DNA from: Syntrophaceae bacterium UBA7544
Lineage (GTDB): Bacteria; Desulfobacterota; Syntrophia; Syntrophales; Smithellaceae
Direction of reading: 5' to 3'
DNA: 15,086 nucleotides
Assembly (NCBI GenBank): GCA_002479215.1
Contig: DLME01000071.1
Span: 1-15,086, forward strand
Below are positions 1 through 6,599 of this stretch, piece by piece (the stretch's first letter is position 1; the number at the start of each line of letters is the position of its first letter). A model generated the notes under the pieces. It saw only the letters and a program-made list of their open reading frames with translations. It did not search any database and was not told where the DNA came from. Both the position numbers and the translations under genes were made by a program.

Positions 1-291
1 TGAACAGCACCGGCAATTGCGGAAAGCTTGACACCGCCGTTTACGGCAATGACCCACTCATGGATAAGCTCGCCCGCATGAGCGCCGATAATCTGGCAAC
101 CGAGTAATTTACCTCCCGGACTTACCAGTAATTTGATCTTCCCTTTTGTTTCCCCTTCGGCCTGCGCCCGGTCATTATCGTCAAAGTTCTCTTCCCAGAG
201 ACGATATTTAACGCTGTCTTTTTTCGCCCTTTTTTCATTCAGGCCGATACTGGCTACTTCCGGATCGGTATAGGTGCACCAGCCGATTTTT
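1..291 (-). pseudogene. Out-of-frame C-terminal part of the flavin oxidoreductase, continuing past the left edge
   Basis: Reading the minus strand one frame over from the T run at 287-291 restores the family sequence at once: KIGWCTYTDPEVASIGLNE, then an open frame to base 1. It includes GCQIIGAHAGELIHEWVIAV, typical of the dimerisation domain of disulfide oxidoreductases. The catalytic His-Glu motif of that domain would lie beyond the edge. One base less in the A run of the coding strand would join the two parts into a normal-length protein. This is either a real inactivating frameshift, a phase-variable or slippery homopolymer, or a sequencing/assembly error; the sequence alone cannot decide. 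Confidence 0.8.
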
Positions 292-1326
292 GCCGTAATC
301 GGCTTTACGCGGCAATCGCAGAATAGCGTTGGTCAGAGCAATGCCTGCTTCATAACCGGCCACATGCGTGAAGGGCAGCTGGCCGTTGACATCGCCGCAG
401 GCGTAGATGTGGTTAATATTTGTTTTCATTCTGGCATTGGTCGGAATGCCGCGCGGTGTAAATTTAACACCTGCCGCTTCCAGCCTTAAGCCGTCGATAT
501 TCGGCTTGCGTCCGGCGGCCACAAGCAGGGCGTCTGCTTTTAAAACACTTGTCTGTCCTTTGCCTGAGTCCGTTGCCACAGTCAGTTGGATTGTGGAATC
601 AACATACTGAACACTTAGAGCTTTGGTTGATTTGTAAATCTTAATTCCTTCTTCCTTCAGGCGTGTCTCCAAAATAGCTGCCAGATCTGCGTCTTCCGGG
701 CCGAGAATTTGATCCATAAATTCAACTATAGTTGTTTTAGAGCCCAGCCGCCCCAATGCCTGCGCCAATTCCAGACCGATCGGCCCGCCGCCCAGCACGA
801 TTAAACTGGTTGGCAATTTGCGTTGATTGAAAATAGTTTCATTGGTCCAGTAGGGAACGGTGGCAAGATCTTCCACCGGCGGCAGAGCCGGACTTGATCC
901 TGTGGCAATAATCCAGCTTTTTGCTGCTATGTTTTTTCCATCAAGAATGACAGTGTGATCATCGAGAAAGGAAGGGTTACCGAAAACAACTTTTGCGCCC
1001 AGTCCGCAAAATCGTTCCGCCGAATCATGTTGTTGTATTTTTTCGATAACACTTTTCACGCGATCCATCACCGCACCCAGATCGACAGGAGGCAGCTGAA
1101 TTTCCGGCAAACCAAATTCCTTTGATCTTTTCAGAAGAGAATAAACGCCGGCTGTCCGGATCAATGTCTTGGAAGGAACACAGCCGTAGTGAAGGCAATC
1201 GCCGCCAAGCTTTGTTGATTTTTCGATAAGAATTGTTTTAGCACCAAATTGTATCGCTCCTGCCGCGGCTGTAAGTCCTGCCGCTCCGCCGCCGATTATT
1301 CCCAGATCATAATCATATCTTGCCAT
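235..1326 (-). CDS. FAD-dependent pyridine nucleotide-disulfide oxidoreductase, frameshifted (mercuric reductase / dihydrolipoamide dehydrogenase-like)
   Basis: Flavoprotein that would move electrons between NAD(P)H and a disulfide or other acceptor in the cytoplasm; the substrate is unknown. Seen: an N-terminal FAD-binding GGGAAG at residues 12-17, a redox-active cysteine pair C44/C49 in GGDCLHYGCVPSK, an ATG motif near 141, an NAD(P)-binding GGGPIG at about 179-184, and the second FAD contact ACGDV near 309. It lacks the extra cysteines and metal-binding domain that would mark a true mercuric reductase. The start is well supported: GGAGG lies 6 nt before ATG at 1326. It follows the amidohydrolase by 62 nt and is probably cotranscribed. 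After residue 345 the frame is lost at a 5-T run (287-291) and a stop comes at 235, so the dimerisation domain is missing from this frame. Confident in family, not in substrate. Confidence 0.88.
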   Translation of the reverse strand: MARYDYDLGIIGGGAAGLTAAAGAIQFGAKTILIEKSTKLGGDCLHYGCVPSKTLIRTAGVYSLLKRSKEFGLPEIQLPPVDLGAVMDRVKSVIEKIQQHDSAERFCGLGAKVVFGNPSFLDDHTVILDGKNIAAKSWIIATGSSPALPPVEDLATVPYWTNETIFNQRKLPTSLIVLGGGPIGLELAQALGRLGSKTTIVEFMDQILGPEDADLAAILETRLKEEGIKIYKSTKALSVQYVDSTIQLTVATDSGKGQTSVLKADALLVAAGRKPNIDGLRLEAAGVKFTPRGIPTNARMKTNINHIYACGDVNGQLPFTHVAGYEAGIALTNAILRLPRKADYGKNRLVHLYRSGSSQYRPE

Positions 1327-1388
1327 GCTATTCCTCCAAAGGTTACTTCCCCATTATTTAACTTGCAGTTGTCTTATATTAAACTTTT

Positions 1389-2732
1389 TTAAATTTCGGC
1401 TTTTCTCTTAGCAATTATATCATCGGCGATATGGCGAACATTTTCCATGACCGCGTTCAAATCCATCGTCCGCAGTTGCCTGTCTTTCATTACAATTTTA
1501 CCGCCGATTATGCTGGTTTTTGTATCTGCGCCGCGGGCGGCATACACTAGCTGAGAGTAGTAATTATAAAGAGGGGTAAGGTGAGGTTGATTCATATCCA
1601 CTAAAATAATGTCGGCTTGCTTGCCTACTTCAATCGAACCGATCCGGTCATCAAGCCCGAGTAATTTTGCCCCGCCGACGGTAGCCATCTCCAAAACTTT
1701 TTGGGCATTCATTACTGTAGGATTCAAAGATGTAACTTTATGAATCTTTGCGGCCGTATCCATCTCCCGGAACATGTCCATATCATTATTGCTGGCGGAG
1801 CCGTCTGTTCCCAGCCCGACAGTTATGCCTAATTTAAGCATTGCGGGTATAGGCGCAACACCTGCCGCCAATTTCATGGAGCTTTCCGGATTGTGCGAAA
1901 CGCGAACGCCTAAATCGGCAAATATTCTCATTTCTTCTTCAGTAAGCCAATTGCAATGAACGGCGACGGTTTGATCATCCAAAATACCCAGATCATAAAG
2001 ATGCTGGACCGGCTTTTTGCCATAACGGTTGATGATGGTATCTATCTCGTCTTTATTTTCGAGCAAATGCGTCAAGTAAAGGATATCCGCTTCACGAGCC
2101 GCTTTTTTAACATTGACGAGAGTTGCCGGAGAGCAGGTATAAGGTGAATGACAGAAAAAAGCCGGTATAATCATCGGCGCATGAGGTTTCCAGCGTCGGA
2201 CAAAGCGGTCGGCCGCCCCCATCATTTTTTCAAACTTGGGATTATCCGGTGTCGCAAAATCGGCAAATCCTTGTGCAACGACGGCACGCATCCCGGTAAC
2301 CAACACCGCTTCGGCAATAGTATCCTCAAAGAAATATCCATCGCAAAAAGTTGTCGTGCCGGAAAGGATCATTTCAGCCATGGCCAGCATGGCGCCATCG
2401 TAAATCATTTTTTTATTGACAAAACGGGCTTCCGCCGGGAAAATGTATTTGGTGAGCCATTCCATCAGGGGGAGATCGTCAGCCATGCCCCGGAAACAAA
2501 CCATCGGCAGATGGGTGTGCGTGTTGACCAACCCGGGCATGACGATACAGCCGGAGGCATCGATCATCTCTTGCGCCGAGTAGTTCATGTTTTTCTGATA
2601 GCCTCTCTTCCCCACGGCAACAATAATTCCGTCTTTAATACCGATGATGGAATCTTCTATAATTTCCATCTTGGCCGACATGGTCAGGAGCGTCCCGCCG
2701 GCAATCAACATATCTCCTTTACTACCCTGCAT
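1389..2732 (-). CDS. Amidohydrolase, S-adenosylhomocysteine / 5'-methylthioadenosine deaminase family
   Basis: Metal-dependent cytoplasmic deaminase of the amidohydrolase superfamily, of the group that deaminates SAH, MTA or related adenosines; some relatives act on guanine or triazines. Seen: metal ligands H72 and H74 in HTHLPM, H222 in THLLENKDE with E225, H259 in AVHCNW, D310 in GTDGSASNN, and E101 in FPAEARF at the usual purine-contacting position. At 447 residues it is of normal family length. The start is ambiguous. The first ATG (2732) has only a weak purine-rich leader; a second ATG at 2711 has AAAGGAG just 2 nt before it, which is too close for ideal use. Homologues usually begin near the MLIAGGTL segment. 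It heads a likely two-gene operon with the flavin oxidoreductase. Nothing in its leader looks like a SAM or SAH riboswitch. Confidence 0.9.
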   Translation of the reverse strand: MQGSKGDMLIAGGTLLTMSAKMEIIEDSIIGIKDGIIVAVGKRGYQKNMNYSAQEMIDASGCIVMPGLVNTHTHLPMVCFRGMADDLPLMEWLTKYIFPAEARFVNKKMIYDGAMLAMAEMILSGTTTFCDGYFFEDTIAEAVLVTGMRAVVAQGFADFATPDNPKFEKMMGAADRFVRRWKPHAPMIIPAFFCHSPYTCSPATLVNVKKAAREADILYLTHLLENKDEIDTIINRYGKKPVQHLYDLGILDDQTVAVHCNWLTEEEMRIFADLGVRVSHNPESSMKLAAGVAPIPAMLKLGITVGLGTDGSASNNDMDMFREMDTAAKIHKVTSLNPTVMNAQKVLEMATVGGAKLLGLDDRIGSIEVGKQADIILVDMNQPHLTPLYNYYSQLVYAARGADTKTSIIGGKIVMKDRQLRTMDLNAVMENVRHIADDIIAKRKAEI

Positions 2733-2793
2733 ATGTTTACTTTCTTTCTTCTTAGGTAAATTTTAAGCAAACCGCCACTGACGCGCCAAACAA

Positions 2794-2820
2794 AGTATAA
2801 CGTAAAATACAAAATGTGAA
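2794..2820 (-). promoter_or_regulatory. Possible promoter of the amidohydrolase gene
   Basis: On the minus strand TTCACA (2815-2820) lies 15 nt before TATACT (2794-2799), about 60 nt ahead of the first ATG. Each box matches the sigma-70 consensus at 5 of 6 positions, but the spacing is short. Inferred by eye only. Confidence 0.3.
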
Positions 2821-2854
2821 AATTATAGACCGAAGTATGGCCGGTTAGCGATTT

Positions 2855-3229
2855 TTATTTTCCTACAGCAAGTGTTGCTGTTTTGTTTCCCGAGAGATTG
2901 CACGTGGCAGTCACCTCCAGCGTATCACCCTTGGCCGCAGATACCTTATAGGTATACGAAAATGTTTCTGGATCGGGTTGTGAGTCATAGGTCTCTGTGA
3001 TGATTCCAATCCCGTTTTTCTTAATTTCCACGTATTTAACATAGTGAAAACCGGTGAATGAGGATTTGTGTGTGATTGTTACAGTTAAAGTTTGTGAATT
3101 CAAATCGTATCCAAGCTTTATATCCTGCGGCGGATTGGCATAAGTAAGCGGCGGATAAACACAATAAAACATTAAAAAAACCAACACCGCACCAAAAATA
3201 AAAGTTGAAATCTCTTTTGTTTTTTTCAT
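2855..3229 (-). CDS. Secreted superoxide-reductase-like (desulfoferrodoxin-fold) protein
   Basis: Small exported protein of 124 residues. Residues 1-31 form a signal peptide: KK-rich start, hydrophobic core, cleavage likely after LTYA. The mature part resembles the iron domain of superoxide reductase: H54 in THKSS, H62 in FHYVKYVEI (compare HHIAWIEL in the enzymes), and C110 in ATCNLSG where the enzymes have YCN-x-HG. The fifth ligand, His three residues after the Cys, is Ser113 here, and a separate early His ligand is not evident. So the fold is inferred to be kept while the active iron site is incomplete. Start chosen at 3229, where AGGAG sits 7 nt upstream, not at the ATG 18 nt earlier. 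It lies between the amidohydrolase and the rubredoxin fusion gene on the same strand. Role unknown; a periplasmic redox or metal protein is plausible. Confidence 0.7.
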   Translation of the reverse strand: MKKTKEISTFIFGAVLVFLMFYCVYPPLTYANPPQDIKLGYDLNSQTLTVTITHKSSFTGFHYVKYVEIKKNGIGIITETYDSQPDPETFSYTYKVSAAKGDTLEVTATCNLSGNKTATLAVGK

Positions 3230-3339
3230 TTTAAATCTCCTTTCCATCTATGATTTCTTTTAACCGTATTAGGTTAATCAATAACGCAAAAGATTGACGA
3301 AAGCAATCGCGGCAAAACAGTGATTAAAAACTGAAAAGC

Positions 3340-3900
3340 TCAGCCGGATAATTTTGCTTCCATTAATTCATCACCAATCAAGCCCAGCGCAATACTAAAG
3401 CCCACAGCTATTATTGTCAGCAGGGTGAATAATACCATTACAGGTACAGACGACAGCGGCAAGGCAAGAACAACAGCGGCAATAAGAATAGATGTAAATA
3501 GGAAGCTCAACCCGAATATAATTTTCTTTTTCAAAAAGGGCGTTGTCACTTTCCGGAATCTGGTTTTGCCGTCAACAAGTCCGGTTAGCAAGGCCAGAAT
3601 AAGAAAAAATGGAAGAGCAGATGAAATCACTTGCATTGTGCAATTCAAAACTCCATTAATTTGAGGTGGCGCGACAAAAGATAAAACAGCCAGGACAAAG
3701 AGAGTAAAGGCGAAAGATTGTGGAAAATGTACAATAATGGGATGAATATGCAACCCCAGGATTTTGCGTCTTTTTTCCGCTACCGGGTCTTGATAAGGTT
3801 CAAACATCTTGGCAGGCACCCCACATGCCGGGCATACGTCCGTTATCTTACCGTCTACGGTTACATAACCGCAAGCTTTGCATCTGATCAAATTCGCCAT
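3340..3900 (-). CDS. Rubredoxin-like domain fused to a DUF2231-type four-helix membrane domain
   Basis: Membrane protein of 186 residues. The N-terminus carries a rubredoxin-like metal knuckle pair, C7-x2-C10 and C23-x2-C26, with CGY and CPACG contexts, expected to bind one iron (or zinc). A short linker leads to HIHPIIVHFPQSF (51-63), the signature entry of DUF2231 membrane domains, and then four hydrophobic segments at about 57-77, 89-109, 127-147 and 151-175. The histidines H51, H53 and H58 could bind a haem or metal, but that is inference. AGGAG lies 6 nt before the ATG, and a very good promoter precedes it. It is divergent from cydAB, with about 135 nt between them, which suggests a shared link to oxygen or electron transfer. 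Family call is firm; the job (membrane-anchored electron carrier) is inferred. Confidence 0.85.
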   Translation of the reverse strand: MANLIRCKACGYVTVDGKITDVCPACGVPAKMFEPYQDPVAEKRRKILGLHIHPIIVHFPQSFAFTLFVLAVLSFVAPPQINGVLNCTMQVISSALPFFLILALLTGLVDGKTRFRKVTTPFLKKKIIFGLSFLFTSILIAAVVLALPLSSVPVMVLFTLLTIIAVGFSIALGLIGDELMEAKLSG

Positions 3901-3929
3901 AATATCTCCTGAGATTTAATTTTCTTTAG

Positions 3930-3957
3930 ATTATACAATAATTTATTTCATTATCAA
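3930..3957 (-). promoter_or_regulatory. Strong sigma-70-like promoter for the rubredoxin-DUF2231 gene
   Basis: Minus strand: TTGATA (3952-3957), 16 nt spacer, TATAAT (3930-3935). The -10 box is perfect and the -35 matches 5 of 6. The predicted transcript start near 3922 leaves a short leader of about 20 nt holding the AGGAG site. It lies in the AT-rich divergent region shared with cydA. Confidence 0.6.
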
Positions 3958-3980
3958 ATAACAATTAAAAAATTATATTA

Positions 3981-4007
3981 TTGAAATGTTGAAATTTATC
4001 CGATAAT
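3981..4007 (+). promoter_or_regulatory. Possible cydAB promoter
   Basis: Plus strand: TTGAAA (3981-3986) and GATAAT (4002-4007) with a short 15-nt spacer, about 30 nt before the chosen cydA start. The heptamer TTGAAAT is repeated directly with an 8-nt period here (3981-3995). No clear FNR-type TTGAT-N4-ATCAA site was seen. Confidence 0.3.
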
Positions 4008-4035
4008 GTCACTTAATCAAAGTATGGAGGTATCT

Positions 4036-5343
4036 ATGAGCGCGTTACTCCTTGCCCGGATTCAATTCGCCTTTACTGTAGGCTTCCATTTTCTCTTTCC
4101 GGCTATGACGTTGGGCACTGCCCTGGTCATACTTATTTCGGAAACACTATATCTGATCAAGAAAGACGAAATTTATAAAAAGATCACCGATTTCCTGGCT
4201 AAACTGCTCGGATTGATATTTGTAATCGGTGCGGCAACAGGCGTTACTCTGGAGTTTTCCTTCGGCATGAACTGGTCGGAATATTCCAGAACCGTAGGAG
4301 ATATTTTCGGACCAATTCTGGCCGCTGAAGGCGTTATCGCTTTTTTTCTGGAGTCAGTATTCATTGGAATTTTAATCTTTGCCAGAAACAAAGTTTCTCC
4401 AGGAGTTTACTGGCTGGCCGCGCTGTTAGTATTTTTAGGCGGACATCTTTCCGCTTTCTGGATAGTGGTGGCCAATTCCTGGATGCAAACTCCCGCCGGC
4501 TATCAGATAAACGAAGTTGGAAAAATTATTTTGTCAAATTTTACACAGGCAGTTTTTAATCCATCAACAATGATCCGTTTTTGTCACACGGTAATGGCTT
4601 CGTGGATGACCTGCGCAATAATGATCGCGGGCATTGCCGGATACTACGTAAGAAAAGGCCTGCACGGCCAAACAGCAAGGACGCTGCTGAAAATCGGTAT
4701 AATACTTTTTGCCATTACTCCGCTTTTACAGCTGGCCACAGGCCATGTACATGCGATAGAAGTAATCAATATGCAGCCGGAAAAGGCGGCCGCGCTCGAA
4801 GGACATTTCGTGACGAAAAAAGGCGTGCCTCTTTATATCGTGGGATTTGCCGATGAACAAAACGAAAGAACCTATGGAATTTATGTACCCAATTCTTTGA
4901 GTTTTCTTTACAACTTCGATTGGAATTCGGAAATAAGGGGATTGAAAGAATTCCCCAAAGAAAACTGGCCGCCCGTCAATTTTGTCTTTCAGACTTATCA
5001 TATAATGGTGGGGATAGGAATTCTATCTATTGCCATGGGTTTGCTGGGTGTTTTCCTTCTTTTAACAAAAAAAATCTATGAGGCGAAATTGTACCTATCT
5101 GTCCTTCCTTTCCTAATACCACTGCCGCATATCGCCCATGAGACAGGCTGGATATCGGCGGAAGTCGGCCGGCAGCCCTGGATAATTTACGGACTAATGA
5201 AAACCGCTGATGGCGCTTCCACGGTCGTATCCGCAAACGATATTCTGGGGAGCCTGATAATGTTTTTATTGGTTTATTTGCTGCTGTTTATTATGTTTAT
5301 CATGCTGTTTTTAAAATTTGTGAAAAACGGACCGCCGTCATAA
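4036..5343 (+). CDS. cydA: Cytochrome bd ubiquinol oxidase subunit I, short Q-loop type
   Basis: Haem-carrying subunit of the bd-type quinol oxidase of the cytoplasmic membrane; it oxidises quinol and reduces O2 to water at very low O2. From the chosen start it has 435 residues. Seen: H18 (haem b595 ligand region, FHFLF), E98 and E106 in AAEGVIAFFLES, H184 (FCHTVMASW) and M324 (YHIMVG) for haem b558, quinol-loop residues K250 and E255 in QPEKAAALEG, and the GRQPW signature at 378-382. The loop after this is short, as in non-enterobacterial (CioA-like) enzymes, which accounts for the length relative to the roughly 520-residue E. coli form. GGAGG lies 5 nt before ATG 4036, so the earlier ATG at 4006 is rejected. 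cydB follows after 47 nt. Confidence 0.97.
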   Translation: MSALLLARIQFAFTVGFHFLFPAMTLGTALVILISETLYLIKKDEIYKKITDFLAKLLGLIFVIGAATGVTLEFSFGMNWSEYSRTVGDIFGPILAAEGVIAFFLESVFIGILIFARNKVSPGVYWLAALLVFLGGHLSAFWIVVANSWMQTPAGYQINEVGKIILSNFTQAVFNPSTMIRFCHTVMASWMTCAIMIAGIAGYYVRKGLHGQTARTLLKIGIILFAITPLLQLATGHVHAIEVINMQPEKAAALEGHFVTKKGVPLYIVGFADEQNERTYGIYVPNSLSFLYNFDWNSEIRGLKEFPKENWPPVNFVFQTYHIMVGIGILSIAMGLLGVFLLLTKKIYEAKLYLSVLPFLIPLPHIAHETGWISAEVGRQPWIIYGLMKTADGASTVVSANDILGSLIMFLLVYLLLFIMFIMLFLKFVKNGPPS

Positions 5344-5390
5344 TTGCTGTGCTGTAAATGATCGCTTAAGAATAAGGAAGGAGCAACGAG

Positions 5391-6398
5391 ATGGAAAATA
5401 TCCAAAACTTTCAAATATTATGGTTCATTCTTATTGGTATACTTTTTCTGGGCTATTCGCTTCTGGATGGTTTTGACCTGGGAATCGGAACGCTCCTGCC
5501 GTTTCTCGGCAAGAAAAAAGAGGAAAAGGACATTCTGATAAATTCTATAGGGCCTTTCTGGGACGGCAACGAAGTATGGTTGATCACCGGCGCTGGAGCT
5601 CTTTTCGCCGCTTTCCCGCAGGCTTATGCCACAGCTTTCTCCGGTTTTTATCCGGCGATGCTGCTTGTTTTGCTGGCGCTGATATTTAGAGCAGTGTCGC
5701 TGGAATTCCGCGCTAATGACGAAGCCAGAACAGGACTATGGGAAATATTTTTTATTGCCGGCAGTTGCCTTGCCGCGCTCCTCTTCGGTGTTGCTTTAGG
5801 TAATGTAATCTATGGAGTGCCCCTCGACAACAAAATGGAGTTTGCTGGAAACTTTCTTACATTGCTGCGTCCCGTACCGCTTTTATTCGGCATCACCGGA
5901 TTTGCTGCTATCCTGCTGCAAGGGGCTTCTTACGCCGTACTGAAAACCGAGGGTGAACTGCGGCAGAGATCTTTTCAAGCATTAAACATTTTGCTGTGGG
6001 TCAATGCGGCAACTGCGAGCATTTATTTTATTGTAATGGCTTTTAATTTCCGACCGCTTCTGGAAAATCCTTTATTCTATGCGGCGATTCTTATTACTTT
6101 GCTGGGGCTGGCCGAAATATTCTTTTCTTGGAAAACTAAAAATGATAACGCTCTTTTCTGGAAATCGTCTTTATCCTTTGCTGGATTGTGGCTTGCGGCA
6201 GGAGCGGCTCACTTTCCCAACCTGATCAAAGCAATTAACGATCCGAATTTAAGCATAACAATTTTTAACGGCTCCACCAGCTTATATACTCTGAAGATAA
6301 TGAGCGTCATCGCTCTCGTCGGAATGCCGATAGTTGTCGGATATACAGTGTTTGTTTACAGGGTTTTTAAGGGTAAGACCGCAGCAGATCACTATTGA
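5391..6398 (+). CDS. cydB: Cytochrome bd ubiquinol oxidase subunit II
   Basis: Second core subunit of the bd oxidase, a membrane protein of 335 residues with about eight or nine hydrophobic segments. Family signatures seen: LLDGFDLGIG (24-33), INSIGPFWDGNEVWLI (50-65), and AFPQAYATAFSGFYPAM (74-90) followed by FRAVSLEFR. The start is backed by AGGAAGGAG 7 nt before the ATG. It is cotranscribed with cydA. No small CydX-like ORF with a ribosome-binding site was found after it, and no cydC or cydD assembly transporter gene is in the window. CydB binds no haem by itself; it stabilises CydA and provides a proton path in known enzymes. Confidence 0.97.
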   Translation: MENIQNFQILWFILIGILFLGYSLLDGFDLGIGTLLPFLGKKKEEKDILINSIGPFWDGNEVWLITGAGALFAAFPQAYATAFSGFYPAMLLVLLALIFRAVSLEFRANDEARTGLWEIFFIAGSCLAALLFGVALGNVIYGVPLDNKMEFAGNFLTLLRPVPLLFGITGFAAILLQGASYAVLKTEGELRQRSFQALNILLWVNAATASIYFIVMAFNFRPLLENPLFYAAILITLLGLAEIFFSWKTKNDNALFWKSSLSFAGLWLAAGAAHFPNLIKAINDPNLSITIFNGSTSLYTLKIMSVIALVGMPIVVGYTVFVYRVFKGKTAADHY

Positions 6399-6429
6399 TG
6401 TCATATCATTTTATTAAAGGGTATTTATA

Positions 6430-6454
6430 CTGTGTGATAACGCAGCTATGTTTT
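6430..6454 (+). terminator. Weak possible terminator after cydB
   Basis: A 6-bp stem CTGTGT/ACGCAG (6430-6435 with 6440-6445, one G-T pair) around a GATA loop is followed 5 nt later by TTTT. A second small hairpin, TTAGCT/AGCTAA (6457-6462 with 6468-6473), follows. Neither is a textbook terminator. Confidence 0.25.
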
Positions 6455-6473
6455 AATTAGCTCCCGTAGCTAA

Positions 6474-6525
6474 CTTCCTGTACTCAAGCATTTGGCAATT
6501 TTGGCACATATGCTTCCTTTCAAAC
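6474..6525. repeat. Diverged direct repeat, copy A
   Basis: 52 nt that match 8965-9016 without gaps at 42 of 52 positions by hand count. Identical blocks include CTTCCTGTA at the left and CTTCCTTTCAAAC at the right. Weaker similarity continues about 12 nt to the right. Read on the minus strand both copies give an LKGSI-x2-KI-x2-C-type peptide, so the repeat may be a coding remnant. Confidence 0.6.
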
Positions 6526-6599
6526 CGTTATCAATGATTCTATTTTCTAGATATTTATGATATCGATGACACCATATTATTATAACATAGGAGATGACC

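Noticed and set aside
2148..2759. Long plus-strand ORF (203 codons) opposite the amidohydrolase
   Set aside because: It lies antisense to a gene with full catalytic motifs, is very rich in His and Arg as expected of an antisense frame, and lacks a ribosome-binding site or known motif.
2733..2854. SAM/SAH riboswitch ahead of the deaminase gene
   Set aside because: The 122-nt leader shows no stem arrangement or conserved blocks of those riboswitches; only a plausible promoter was seen.
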